Shown here: positions 9,851 through 19,447 of the stretch, in pieces
How positions within the stretch are numbered: the first letter of the stretch is position 1
Layout of the letters: each line of letters begins with the position of its first letter
Assembly: GCA_039696685.1 (NCBI GenBank)
Contig: CP155566.1
Span: 868,001-932,000, forward strand
Length of the DNA: 64,000 bases
DNA from: Vibrio sp. CDRSL-10 TSBA
GTDB lineage: Bacteria; Pseudomonadota; Gammaproteobacteria; Enterobacterales; Vibrionaceae
Reading direction: 5' to 3'
Notes under the pieces: model-generated
Database searches by the model: none
Told to the model about the DNA's origin: nothing
Seen by the model: the letters and a program-made list of their open reading frames with translations, nothing else
Translations under genes and position numbers: made by a program

Positions 9851-12800
9851 TGTGGCTGTCTGATGTCTCGGTAAAAAGGCCGGTTGCGGCGGTCGTACTG
9901 AGCATGCTGCTGTGCGTGTTCGGTATGGTCTCCTTTTCCAAACTCGCGGTGCGTGAGATGCCGGATATTGAAAGTCCGGTGGTGTCGATTTCAACCCGTT
10001 ATGAAGGCGCTTCGGCGACCATCATCGAAAACCAGATTACTTCCGTGCTGGAAGACCAGTTGGCGGGCATCAGCGGGATCGATGAAATCACCTCGATTAC
10101 CCGGAACAGCATGTCTCGAATTACGGTGACATTTGAGCTCGGTTATGACCTCAATACCGGCATCAGTGATGTGCGTGATGCGGTGGCCCGTGCTCAGCGC
10201 TGGTTACCGGATTCGGCCGATGACCCGGAAGTGTTTAAGAATAACGGCTCCGGCGAAGCCTCGGTTTACATTAACCTCAGTTCGACAGTGATGGACCGTA
10301 CTCAGCTGACCGATTATATCGACCGGGTTCTGATTGACCGTTTCAGTCTGATCTCCGGAGTGAGTTTCGGTCGATGTGTCCGGCGGTTTGTACAAGGTGA
10401 TGTACGTGCGCCTTAAGCCTGAGCTGATGGCGGGGCGGGGTGTTACCACGTCTGATATTGCCGATGCACTAAACCGAGAAAACCTTGAGAGTCCGGGTGG
10501 TGAAGTGCGCAATGACTCGACCGTGATGTCGGTGCGTACTGCGCGTAGTTACCAGAAACCCGAAGACTTTCAGGATCTGGTGGTCAAGCATGCCAGCGGA
10601 CGCAGCCCGATTTATCTGCGTGATGTCGCCGATGTATTTATTGGCGCCGAGAACGAAAACTCGACCTTTAAGAGCGATGGCGTAGTGAACGTCAGTATGG
10701 GCATCGTTCCTCAGTCTGATGCTAATCCGCTCGACGTCGCGGACCGGGTCCATGCTGCGGTGGCTAACATTCAGCAGTTTCTGCCGGAAGGGACCCGCCT
10801 GGCGATAGACTATGACTCGACCGTGTTTATCGACCGTTCGATTGAAGAAGTGTTCAACACCCTGTTTATTACCGGCGCACTGGTGATTCTGGTGCTGTAC
10901 ATTTTTATTGGTCAGTCGCGCGCGACGTTAATCCCGGCAGTAACGGTGCCTGTGTCACTGATCTCCTCATTTATTGCCGCTTACTATTTCGGTTTTTCTA
11001 TCAACCTGATCACTTTGATGGCGCTGATCCTGTCGATTGGTCTGGTGGTGGATGACGCGATAGTGGTGATGGAGAACATCTACCACCATATTGAACAGGG
11101 CGAGAAGCCCTTGCTGGCCGCTTTCAAAGGAGCGCGTGAAGTGGGATTCGCGGTGATCGCGACGACCATGGTGCTGGTGATGGTGTTTTTGCCGATTTCG
11201 TTTATGGATGGCATGGTCGGCCTGCTGTTTACCGAGTTTTCGGTGCTGCTGGCGATGTCGGTGATTTTCTCCTCTTTGATTGCTCTGACCCTGACGCCGG
11301 TTCTGGGCAGTAAAATTCTGCGCGCCAATGTGAAATCTAACCGTTTTAACCGTGCGGTCGATCATCTGTTCAGCAAACTTGAGTCAGGTTATCGCGCCTG
11401 GCTGGCGCATGCCCTGAATCTGAAGTGGGCCGCTCCTTTGGTGATTCTGGCCTGTATCGGTGGTAGCTATGGCTTGAATCAAATGGTGCCGGCTCAATTG
11501 ACGCCATCGGAAGATCGCGGGGTGATTTTTGCGTTTGTGCGCGGCGCGGATGCGACCAGTTACAACCGCATGGCGGCCAACATGGATTTGGTCGAAGAGC
11601 GTCTGATGCCGATGCTCGGGCAGGGGTTTCTCAAGTCATTCAGCATTCAGTCCCCGGCGTTTGGCGGTAATGCCGGCGACCAGACCGGTTTTGTCATCAT
11701 GATTCTGGAAGACTGGAAAGAGCGTAGTGTGACGGCTCAGAATGGGTTAGGCCTGGTGCGTCAGACACTGGCCGGTATTCCGGATGTTCGGGTGTTCCCG
11801 TTTATGCCCGGTTTCCGCGGCGGCTCAAACGAGCCGGTCCAGTTTGTTCTCGGAGGCTCGGATTACGCCGAGTTACAAAAATGGGCCGACGTGATGGAAG
11901 AGCAGGCGCGTCAGTCCGGTTTGATGACCGGGGTTGATACCGATTATTCGGAAAAAACGCCTGAGCTGGTGGTGACTGTCGATCGCCAGCGTGCGGCTGA
12001 ACTCGGCATTAGTGTGCAGGATATTTCCGATACTCTGGAAGTCATGCTGGGTGGTAAGAGTGTGACTACGTTCCTTGAACGAGGCCAGGAGTACGATGTT
12101 TATCTGCGTGGTGATGAGAAACAGCTTTAATAATGCGACCGATCTGACTCAAATCTATATGCGTACCTCATCCGGTGATCTGGTGACACTGGATACGGTC
12201 ACCAAAATCGACGAAGTGGCATCATCGATTCGTCTCTCGCACTATAACAAGCAGAAATCAATCACCATTACGGCCAACCTGGCGGACGGACATACCTTGG
12301 GTGACGCGCTCGATTTTCTTGACCAGCAGGCGATAAAGCAGCTGCCGAGCGATATCTCCATCAGCTACTCCGGTGAGTCGAAAGATTTTAAAGAGAACCA
12401 GTCCAGTGTGGCGGTGGTGTTTGCTCTGGCTTTGCTGGTGGCTTATCTGGTGCTGGCCGCGCAGTTTGAAAGCTTTATCAACCCGCTGGTGGTGATGTTT
12501 ACCGTGCCTATGGGGGTGTTTGGCGGTTTTATCGGCCTTCACCTGATGGGGCAGGGGATGAACATCTACAGCCAGATCGGCATGATCATGCTGATTGGTA
12601 TGGTAACCAAAAACGGTATTCTGATCGTTGAGTTTGCCAACCAGCTGCGTGACCGTGGTCTGGCCTTCGAAAAAGCGGTGGTCGATGCGGCGGCAAGACG
12701 TTTACGCCCGATCCTGATGACGGCGTTTACCACGTTGGCTGGATCCATACCGCTTATTCTCTCGACCGGTGCCGGTTATGAGAGCCGGGTGTCGGTGGGT

Positions 12801-12965
12801 ACGGTGATTTTCTTTGGCATGGGTTTCTCAACCCTGGTGACCCTGTTTGTGATACCGGCGATGTATCAGTTAATTGCCCGTTCAACGGCAGCGCCTGGTC
12901 ATGTGGAAGCCGAGCTGCAACGCGAGCTGGGGTACGATGTCCGCTCGCGTTCAACTCATGAGTAA
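9850..12965 (+). CDS. vexH: RND efflux pump, VexH-like (two frameshifts in this sequence)
   Basis: Inner-membrane proton-driven multidrug exporter. Three overlapping frames together give a 1037-residue protein, the usual RND length. Both breaks repair at GTTC/GAAC: one T too many in GTTTC at 10364-10368 (restores SGVSSVDVSGGLYK) and one A too many in GAAAC at 12118-12122 (restores RGDENSFNNATDL). The transmembrane proton-relay aspartates are in SIGLVVDDAIVVMENIY and the conserved lysine in GMVTKNGILIVEFA. It overlaps the adaptor gene by one base (TAATG). In V. cholerae VexGH-type pumps have been linked to bile and siderophore export; substrate here is inferred only. Confidence 0.9.
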
Positions 12966-13009
12966 TCTTGCGATGAGTTAGCCTTGCAAAAGGTAGCCGT
13001 AATTGTGTC

Positions 13010-13042
13010 AGCAATGAGCCCGCGTTATGCTGGCTCATTGCT
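13010..13042. terminator. Stem-loop between convergent vexH and the YitT-family gene
   Basis: Arms AGCAATGAGCC and GGCTCATTGCT form an 11-base perfect stem with an 11-base loop, centred between two convergent genes. Only a short T-run follows on either strand, so termination strength is uncertain. Confidence 0.6.
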
Positions 13043-13057
13043 TTGTGCGCCAAGGCG

Positions 13058-13657
13058 TTAACGATAGGTAACGATATAGCGCTTGGGCTTATGATTCATT
13101 GCCAGCACCAGGTTGAGCACCACGGCGCCAAAAATGGAGATGAGGATGGTCTGCCCCGGCACGAAGAAAATCGAGACCGCCAGGATCACGCAGTCAATTG
13201 CCATCTGACTTTTGCCCACCGGAATCGAAAATTTATCTTCGATGTACAGGCACAGGACGTTAAAACCGCCGATACTGGCGCGATGACGAAACAGAATCAG
13301 CATCCCCAGTCCCATCAGTACGCCGCCAGCCAGTGCGCAAAATGCCGGCTCGGCATTGCTGAAGCTGATAACCAGCGCAAGATGGTCGGTCAATACTGAC
13401 ACCAGGGCTCCACAAATCGCGCTGTTAATCGCAAATTGGTGGCCGAAACGCTTCCAGGCCAGCAGATAAAACGGGCTGTTAATTAAAAAGAACAGCCAGC
13501 CGAACGACAGCGGCAGGATTTGACTGAGTAATAAAGCCAGCCCGGCCGCGCCTCCGGTTAATAACTGACCGGCCTGAAGTAAGAATACTCCCTGGGCAAC
13601 CAGGAAGGTACCGGTCAGCATCGCGATCCAATCTTCTTTACGTGTGTGTTTTTCCAT
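13058..13657 (-). CDS. YitT-family membrane protein
   Basis: 199-residue inner-membrane protein with about five hydrophobic segments (residues roughly 12-35, 45-65, 70-95, 105-125, 150-185). The sequence features GLLLSQ-like and GGFNVLCLYIEDKF stretches typical of the YitT/DUF161 family, whose function is not established; some members have been suggested to be transporters. I start it at ATG 13657 rather than TTG 13660. It stands alone between convergent vexH and divergent glyA. No operon partner gives a clue to its role. Confidence 0.75.
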   Translation of the reverse strand: MEKHTRKEDWIAMLTGTFLVAQGVFLLQAGQLLTGGAAGLALLLSQILPLSFGWLFFLINSPFYLLAWKRFGHQFAINSAICGALVSVLTDHLALVISFSNAEPAFCALAGGVLMGLGMLILFRHRASIGGFNVLCLYIEDKFSIPVGKSQMAIDCVILAVSIFFVPGQTILISIFGAVVLNLVLAMNHKPKRYIVTYR

Positions 13658-13759
13658 CAACTTTAAATTTTAGTGGCCGATAATGCTCCGGATAGTAAAG
13701 AAAAGCTGATCATTTCGGTAGCGAGGCGGGGAAATTTGAGGTAAACCTATGTAATTAAC

Positions 13760-13778
13760 GCTTTACAGGGTGTAAAGC
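13760..13778. promoter_or_regulatory. Inverted repeat upstream of the YitT-family gene
   Basis: Perfect palindrome GCTTTACA-GGG-TGTAAAGC, 100 bases upstream of the YitT-family start, a plausible operator for a dimeric repressor. I do not recognise it as the site of a known regulator. It is in the inverse orientation to a TyrR box. Confidence 0.4.
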
Positions 13779-13793
13779 ATAAAATTGACACTT

Positions 13794-13925
13794 AGACGAA
13801 GCAGACTGTGAGGCGGCTCTACGTGGCAGGGCGGAACTCCTTCTGGAGCACGCTTTTTATGCTATGGTGGGGCTTAACCCGAAGTCAGGAACACTTCCTT
13901 TGCGGGAAGATAGAACACTTCGTCT
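13794..13925. other. Possible structured RNA or complex control region upstream of glyA
   Basis: An 8-base closing pair AGACGAAG (13794-13801)/CTTCGTCT (13918-13925) encloses several small perfect hairpins: CTCC-TTCT-GGAG, GGG-GCTTAA-CCC, GAAGT-CAGGAAC-ACTTC and CTTCC-TTTGCG-GGAAG. The segment ends before the predicted glyA promoter, so it is not part of the main glyA message. I do not recognise a known riboswitch; it has none of the glycine-riboswitch core. No convincing gene lies in 13661-14085. Confidence 0.35.
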
Positions 13926-13967
13926 GTCATTATGAAAAAACTGCATGATATTTTCTGCAATTTGGAC

Positions 13968-13996
13968 TTTAAGCAACAGATCAAATTATGTAGAAT
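13968..13996 (+). promoter_or_regulatory. Predicted glyA promoter
   Basis: TTTAAG (13968-13973), 17-base spacer, TAGAAT (13991-13996), then GCGCGCC. This places the start of transcription near 14003, just before the PurR site. Confidence 0.6.
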
Positions 13997-14012
13997 GCGC
14001 GCCATTAGAGTG

Positions 14013-14028
14013 ACGAAAACGTTTGCGT
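14013..14028. promoter_or_regulatory. PurR operator in the glyA leader
   Basis: ACGAAAACGTTTGCGT differs from the symmetrical PurR consensus ACGCAAACGTTTGCGT at one position. It lies about ten bases downstream of the predicted transcription start, a repressing position. PurR control of glyA is known in E. coli, where the enzyme supplies one-carbon units for purine synthesis. Confidence 0.85.
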
Positions 14029-14085
14029 TGGGTTCATTGTGCAGTTTTTTGCCAATTTCAGTACAATCTGAGTCAGGAGATACAG

Positions 14086-15337
14086 ATGCTAAAGCGTGAT
14101 ATGAATATCGCTGATTATGATGCGGAGCTATTCGCAGCAATCCAAGAAGAAACTCTTCGCCAAGAGGAACACATCGAGCTAATCGCTTCAGAAAACTACA
14201 CCAGCCCGCGTGTAATGGAAGCTCAAGGTTCTCAGCTGACTAACAAATACGCTGAAGGTTACCCAGGCAAGCGTTACTACGGCGGCTGTGAGTACGTCGA
14301 CAAAGCGGAATCTTTGGCTATCGACCGTGCGTGTCAGCTGTTTGGCTGTGAATACGCGAACGTTCAGCCTCACTCTGGCTCTCAGGCAAACAGCGCAGTT
14401 TACATGGCTCTGCTGAATCCGGGCGACACAGTTTCTGGGCATGAGCCTGGCACACGGTGGTCACCTGACTCACGGTTCACCAGTAAACTTCTCTGGTAAA
14501 CACTACAATGTGATCCCTTACGGTATCGACGAAAGCGGCCAAATCAACTACGACGAAATGGAAGCGTTGGCACTGGAGCACAAACCGAAGATGATCATCG
14601 GTGGCTTCTCTGCTTACTCACAAATCGTTGACTGGAAACGCATGCGTGAAATCGCAGACAAAGTCGATGCGTACCTGTTTGTCGATATGGCTCACGTAGC
14701 GGGTCTGATTGCTGCGGGCGTATACCCGACTCCAATCCCTCACGCGCACGTTGTGACTACGACTACTCACAAAACACTGGCTGGCCCACGTGGCGGTTTG
14801 ATCCTGTCAAACGCTGGTGAAGAGATGTACAAAAAGCTGAACTCAGCGGTATTCCCTGGTGGTCAGGGTGGTCCTCTGATGCACGTTATCGCTGGTAAAG
14901 CAGTCGCGTTCAAAGAAGCGATGGAACCTGAATTCAAAGCATACCAGCAGCGTGTAGTACAAAACGCTAAAGCGATGGTTGCTCAGTTCCAGGCGCGTGG
15001 TTACAAGATCGTTTCTAACGGTACTGAAAACCACCTGTTCCTGGTTGACCTGATTGATAAAAACATCACAGGTAAAGAAGCGGATGCAGTTCTGGGTGCA
15101 GCAAACATCACTGTAAACAAAAACTCAGTGCCAAATGACCCACGCAGCCCGTTCGTAACTTCTGGTATCCGTGTTGGTACTCCGGCGATCACTCGTCGTG
15201 GTTTCACTGAGCAAGATGCGAAGAACCTGGCTGACTGGATGTGTGACGTTCTGGACAACATCAACGATGAGTCTGTGATCGAAGCAACCAAACAGAAAGT
15301 TCTGGAAATCTGTAAACGTCTGCCAGTTTACGCATAA
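14086..15337 (+). CDS. glyA: GlyA, serine hydroxymethyltransferase (frameshifted in this sequence)
   Basis: PLP enzyme interconverting serine and glycine with tetrahydrofolate. It starts at ATG 14086 ([12 protein letters not shown]) after CAGGAG. The frame fails near 14434, where NPGDTV should continue LGMSLAHGG; removing one T from GTTTC at 14431-14435 restores it and yields 416 residues, the normal length. Conserved parts include [26 protein letters not shown] and the PLP lysine in [13 protein letters not shown]. The gene is essential or near-essential and codon use is of the highly expressed type, so the break is surely not real. Confidence 0.95.
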
Positions 15338-15385
15338 GCATCGATTAGTCAGTTACGCTAGCGCGTAATGAGCACATGAACGTTA

Positions 15386-15416
15386 AAGGCCTGCATATGA
15401 TGCAGGCCTTTTTTAT
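15386..15416 (+). terminator. Terminator of glyA
   Basis: Perfect 11-base stem AAGGCCTGCAT/ATGCAGGCCTT with a 3-base loop followed by TTTT. Confidence 0.9.
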
Positions 15417-15456
15417 TGTGGCTAGCGGCGCATAGCGCGCGTTGGTGCTGCTCTGC

Positions 15457-15783
15457 TTATTTAGCGATGCTCAGCAGAGTGCCGGATTTGCATTTGAACA
15501 GGTAGTAGCTGTTGCTTTCGCTGAATTTACCCAGCCCTTCACCATCGCAGTAGTCGATATTAATATCGCGCATGGTTTCCAGTGTACTCTCTTGCTGCAG
15601 GGCGAATTTAGCGCCGTCAGCGCAGACAATCCGTACTCGTCCGTCGTCACTGAGTGAGTAGATGTTCACTTCTGTGTTGCACAGTTCAAACGAGGCTTCG
15701 CGATAGTTGTCCTGTGTGGTATTCGACGCACAGCCGGATGCTGTCGCCACTGCTACCATAGCCAGCAGGCTCAGTTTTTTCAT
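15457..15783 (-). CDS. Small lipoprotein of unknown function
   Basis: 108 residues starting at ATG 15783 (MKKLSLLAMVAVATASGC); an upstream in-frame ATG at 15822 would put residues before the signal peptide. The lipobox is ASGC, so about 89 residues are exported and lipid-anchored, with Ser after the Cys favouring the outer membrane. The mature part has further cysteines (LCNTEV, IVCADG, DYCDG, FKCKSG), which could form two disulphides. I do not recognise a family. It is monocistronic between glyA and the lipA terminator. Confidence 0.75.
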   Translation of the reverse strand: MKKLSLLAMVAVATASGCASNTTQDNYREASFELCNTEVNIYSLSDDGRVRIVCADGAKFALQQESTLETMRDINIDYCDGEGLGKFSESNSYYLFKCKSGTLLSIAK

Positions 15784-15893
15784 TCTGGTAATCCTTACAG
15801 GACCTGATGTCCGTATATGCATGTTTGCGCAAAGTGTAGACTATTTTCTCTGCTTATCTCAAGCACTGTGGTTGCTGGCTGATACACAGATAT

Positions 15894-15921
15894 AAAAAAA
15901 CCGGCGTTTCAGCCGGTTTTT
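15894..15921 (-). terminator. Terminator of the lipB-lipA operon
   Basis: Stem AACCGGC/GCCGGTT with T-runs on both sides (AAAAAAA before, TTTTT after), so it can work in both directions. It lies 18 bases after the lipA stop. Confidence 0.9.
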
Positions 15922-15938
15922 AAAGCAGAGGCGGGAAA

Positions 15939-16904
15939 TTATTTGACTTCCATGCCTTTCGCTTGCAGATCCGCATGGTAAGACGAGCGAACAAACGGGC
16001 CACAAGCCGCGTGAGTGAAGCCCAGTTCCAGTGCGATGTCTTTCAGTTCATCGAACTCAGATGGCGGCACGTAGCGTTCTACCGGCAGGTGGTGACGGCT
16101 CGGAGCCAGGTACTGACCCAGAGTCAGCATAGTCACACCGTGAGCACGCAGATCTTTCAGAACTTCGACGATCTCTTCTTTGGTTTCGCCAAGGCCCATC
16201 ATTAGGCCAGATTTGGTCGGAACGTCCGGGTGCATTTCTTTGAACTTACGCAGCAGTTCCAGTGACCATTTGTAGTTGGCACCAGGGCGCGCTTTACGGT
16301 ACAGGCGCGGTGCGGTTTCCAGGTTGTGGTTGAATACATCTGGCGGGTTATCTTTCAGCAGATCCAGCGCCACATCCATACGACCACGGAAGTCAGGAAC
16401 CAGGGTTTCAATGCGGATTTCAGGGTTCAGAGCACGGATCTCGCGGTTACAGTCCGCGAAGTGCTGAGCACCACCGTCACGCAGGTCATCACGGTCAACT
16501 GAGGTGATCACTACGTATTTCAGCTTCATATCCTTGATGGTCTGAGCCAGTTTCTGTGGCTCTTGCGCATCCGGAGTCAGAGGACGGCCATGGGCAACGT
16601 CACAGAATGGACAACGACGGGTACAGATAGCACCCAGGATCATAAAGGTCGCAGTACCGTGGTTAAAACATTCGGCCAGGTTAGGGCAGGATGCTTCTTC
16701 ACACACAGAATGGAGATTATTTTTGCGCATTGCTGACTTGATGTCCTGAATACGCTGACTGTCCGCAGGCAGTTTGATTTTCATCCATTCCGGTTTACGC
16801 AGGATTTCTTTCTGCTCGGCAGGCATGTTTTTAACTGGAATTAATGCCATTTTGTCGGCGTCACGGTATTTTACGCCTTTTTCCATTTGGATTGGTTTGC
16901 TCAT
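15939..16904 (-). CDS. lipA: LipA, lipoyl synthase
   Basis: Radical-SAM enzyme inserting two sulphurs into octanoyl-protein to make lipoate. The 321-residue product has the auxiliary cluster motif [12 protein letters not shown] (residues about 68-79) and the radical-SAM motif CTRRCPFC (about 94-101). It ends with the conserved RSSYHAD region, whose serine is a cluster ligand in this family. It follows lipB with a 4-base ATGA overlap, giving the usual lipB-lipA coupling of octanoyl transfer and sulphur insertion. Confidence 0.97.
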   Translation of the reverse strand: MSKPIQMEKGVKYRDADKMALIPVKNMPAEQKEILRKPEWMKIKLPADSQRIQDIKSAMRKNNLHSVCEEASCPNLAECFNHGTATFMILGAICTRRCPFCDVAHGRPLTPDAQEPQKLAQTIKDMKLKYVVITSVDRDDLRDGGAQHFADCNREIRALNPEIRIETLVPDFRGRMDVALDLLKDNPPDVFNHNLETAPRLYRKARPGANYKWSLELLRKFKEMHPDVPTKSGLMMGLGETKEEIVEVLKDLRAHGVTMLTLGQYLAPSRHHLPVERYVPPSEFDELKDIALELGFTHAACGPFVRSSYHADLQAKGMEVK

Positions 16905-17567
16905 GCTTTCTTACCTATGACAGGTGCTTCAGTGCTGAATTCTACTTGTTCGTAACCAAACAGGCTGACGAGTTCTGTAATGAGTTGTTGCTCGACGTCC
17001 GCGATATTCTCCGGGCCGCCTAAATCGCTCACTTGCACCATTTGCATACCTTGGTAACCGCACGGGTTGATACGCTGAAAAGGAGAGAGGTCCATGTTGA
17101 CGTTGAGCGCTAAACCATGGAACGAACAGCCTTTACGAATTCTAAGACCGAGTGAGCAGATTTTTTTACCATCGACATAAACGCCAGGTGCATCCGGGCG
17201 CGCGGCAGAGTCGATATTGTAAGCTTTTAACGTGTTAATTACGAGGTTCTCAATATCAGTGACGAGTTTCTCGTACTCCGAGGCTCTTACGACGCAGATT
17301 AATCAGGAAGTAAGCGACGATCTGGCCGGGACCGTGATAAGTCACCTGGCCGCCACGATCACTTTGTACAACCGGAATGTCACCAGTGTTGAGAAGGTGT
17401 TCGGCTTTACCGGCCTGACCCTGGGTGAACACCGGATTGTGTTCGACAAGCCATACTTCATCGCGGGTGCTGTCATCGCGTTGATCGGTAAAGTCATGCA
17501 TTGCCTGCCAAACAGGATGGTAATCCTGTCGACCTAATCGTCTGACAACAAGCTGGTTATCCATCAT
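16901..17567 (-). CDS. lipB: LipB, octanoyl-ACP:protein octanoyltransferase (frameshifted in this sequence)
   Basis: Transfers octanoate from acyl carrier protein to lipoyl domains. The N-terminal frame ends early at LGVRETRH; removing one base from GTTTC at 17266-17270 (GAAAC on the coding strand) gives [18 protein letters not shown]. It then runs through the catalytic region [15 protein letters not shown] with the lysine and cysteine and [18 protein letters not shown] to the stop at 16901. The corrected protein has 221 residues. Two adjacent ATGs (17567 and 17564) are possible starts. Confidence 0.92.
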
Positions 17568-17691
17568 AGAAGTCCGTCAGTGATATATAAAGTGCTGGGA
17601 TTATAAACGTGTTCAGCGTTTCTAACTACAGATCGAGGCACTATTTTTGACCCTGAATTTTATGTAACTATTTTAATTTATTGATAAATAA

Positions 17692-17717
17692 ACAAAAAGC
17701 AGCCAGTGGCTGCTTTC
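17692..17717 (-). terminator. Terminator after ybeD
   Basis: On the minus strand GAAAGCAGCC-ACT-GGCTGCTTT followed by TTGTTTA. An A-rich run on the other side would also give a T-run for minus-strand transcripts only; lipB starts 125 bases further on. Confidence 0.8.
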
Positions 17718-17758
17718 AAAAAAAATTGAATATATCAAATAAATGCAGGTTGAGCCGC

Positions 17759-18037
17759 TTACAGTACCATGCGTACGATTTCGATATCGCCCAGCTCTTT
17801 GTACAGCACTTCGACCTGCTCAATTGAGGTCGCGGTGATAGTCACTGACACTGAGTGATAGGTACCTTTACCGCTTGGTTTGACGCGCGGGCTGTAATCA
17901 CCTGGAGCATGGCGCTGAATAACTTCCAACACAAGCTCTGGCAGCTCAGGTTTCGCATGACCCATCACTTTGTAAGTAAACGAGCATGGGAACTCTAGCA
18001 GGTCTTTCAATTTTGCATCAGAGTTGATGGTCAACAT
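17759..18037 (-). CDS. ybeD: YbeD, DUF493 family protein
   Basis: 92 residues from ATG 18037 ([18 protein letters not shown]). The conserved core [16 protein letters not shown] and [24 protein letters not shown] shows an ACT-like alpha-beta fold known for E. coli YbeD. The C-terminus is the typical IVRMVL. Genetic context between dacA and lipB is the same in enterics and suggests a link to lipoate metabolism, but the function is not established. Confidence 0.93.
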   Translation of the reverse strand: MLTINSDAKLKDLLEFPCSFTYKVMGHAKPELPELVLEVIQRHAPGDYSPRVKPSGKGTYHSVSVTITATSIEQVEVLYKELGDIEIVRMVL

Positions 18038-18111
18038 ATTGGAAACTCCAAGTTTGGTATTCAATAACGGTGTCGAATAGTACAGTCTATTGACAGCGAT
18101 CTCAAGTCACG

Positions 18112-18137
18112 CAAAAAAGCCGCCTGTTGGCGGCTTT
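18112..18137 (-). terminator. Terminator of dacA
   Basis: Stem AAAGCCGCC/GGCGGCTTT with a 4-base loop, followed on the minus strand by TTTGC. It lies 40 bases past the dacA stop. Confidence 0.85.
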
Positions 18138-18177
18138 GTCTGACAGGTTTACACCTTGCGGCTCACGGCCGGTCGGT

Positions 18178-19353
18178 TTAGAACAAGCCTTTGAATAGCA
18201 GGACAATGTAGTCCCACAGACGGCTGAACATGCTGCCTTCTTCGACGTTTTCCAGTGCCAGCAGAGGACGTTGTGCCACATCTTCACCGTTCACCTGGTA
18301 GTACAGAGTACCGACTTTTTCGCCTTTCTGGATTGGTGCTTTCAGCTCTTTTTCCAGAACGAAGCTGGCCGTCAGATCTTTCGCCTGGCCGCGTGGCAGA
18401 GTCACGTATGTGTCTTCGCCTACACCCAGAGCAACCGTTGACTTGTCACCCATCCACACTTTTTCGTTGACGAAAGTTTCGCCCGCTTTATGTGGTTCAA
18501 CCGTTTCAAAGAAACGGAAGCCGTAGCTCAGCAGCTTTTTGCTCTCTGATTTACGTGCGTTCATGTCTTTGGTGCCCATGACAACCGCAACCAGACGCAT
18601 CTTGCCTTCGGTGGCCGAGCTTACCAGGTTAAAACCTGCGTTGGTGGTGTGACCGGTTTTGATGCCGTCCACGTTCATGCTTTTATCCCACAGCAGACCG
18701 TTACGGTTGTACTGAGTGATGCCGTTGTAAGTGAATTTCTTCTCTGAGTAGATTTTGTACTCGTTCGGAACGTCACGGATCAGAGCCTGACCCAGCAGTG
18801 CCATGTCGTAAGGCGTGGTGTACAGATCTGCGTTGTCCAGGCCGTGTACGTTGGCAAAGTGGGTATCTTTCATACCCAGGCTGCTGCCCCAGGCGTTCAT
18901 CAGATCGACAAACGCATCTTCCGAGCCGGCGATGTGCTCTGCCATGGCGACACAAGCGTCGTTACCTGACTGAACAATGATGCCCTGGTTCAGATCGCGT
19001 ACTTTAACCGTCGTGCCGACTTCGATGAACATCTTTGATGATTCCGGGAAGTTCTTCGCCCAGGCATTACGGCTGATAGTGACGTCATCATCGTTAGAAA
19101 TGTTACCGCGCTTCAGTTCCTGGCCGATGACGTAACTGGTCATCATTTTGGTCAGGCTGGCTGGAGACAGCTTGGTATTCATTTCTTTCTGGGCAAGAAC
19201 TTTGCCTGAATGATAGTCCATCAGTACAAAACCTTTTGCCGCGATCTGTGGCGCATCTGGAATTACGACAGGAGAAGCGTTAGCTGTGCTGGTGAACGTA
19301 GCGGAAAGCGCAATTGAAGACGCTAAAACAGAATTTAGGATGGTTTTTTTCAT
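18178..19353 (-). CDS. dacA: DacA, D-alanyl-D-alanine carboxypeptidase (penicillin-binding protein 5)
   Basis: Trims the terminal D-Ala from peptidoglycan stem peptides in the periplasm. The 391-residue precursor has a signal peptide (first 27 residues), SPASLTK with the nucleophile serine, SGN in VQSGNDACVA and KTG in IKTGHTTNAG. A beta-rich domain and a C-terminal amphipathic membrane anchor (SRLWDYIVLLFKGLF) follow. It belongs with rlpA-rodA-mrdA but has a 94-base gap after rlpA and its own terminator. Confidence 0.97.
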   Translation of the reverse strand: MKKTILNSVLASSIALSATFTSTANASPVVIPDAPQIAAKGFVLMDYHSGKVLAQKEMNTKLSPASLTKMMTSYVIGQELKRGNISNDDDVTISRNAWAKNFPESSKMFIEVGTTVKVRDLNQGIIVQSGNDACVAMAEHIAGSEDAFVDLMNAWGSSLGMKDTHFANVHGLDNADLYTTPYDMALLGQALIRDVPNEYKIYSEKKFTYNGITQYNRNGLLWDKSMNVDGIKTGHTTNAGFNLVSSATEGKMRLVAVVMGTKDMNARKSESKKLLSYGFRFFETVEPHKAGETFVNEKVWMGDKSTVALGVGEDTYVTLPRGQAKDLTASFVLEKELKAPIQKGEKVGTLYYQVNGEDVAQRPLLALENVEEGSMFSRLWDYIVLLFKGLF

Positions 19354-19447
19354 GATGAATGCGAATTGTTTAATTAATTGTTCGTTATATTAACAGAAAC
19401 AACTTCTCAAACCAGACCTGACTAATCAGGTCGGGCTTGGGATGCCA

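Noticed and set aside
13661..14085. Glycine riboswitch upstream of glyA
   Set aside because: The conserved aptamer core sequences are absent and the structured segment lies upstream of the predicted promoter.
13874..14140. Minus-strand frame ending MTDEVFYLPAKEVFLTSG in the glyA upstream region
   Set aside because: Crosses the glyA promoter, PurR site and glyA start; only the last 18 codons could be free-standing and they have no clear ribosome site.
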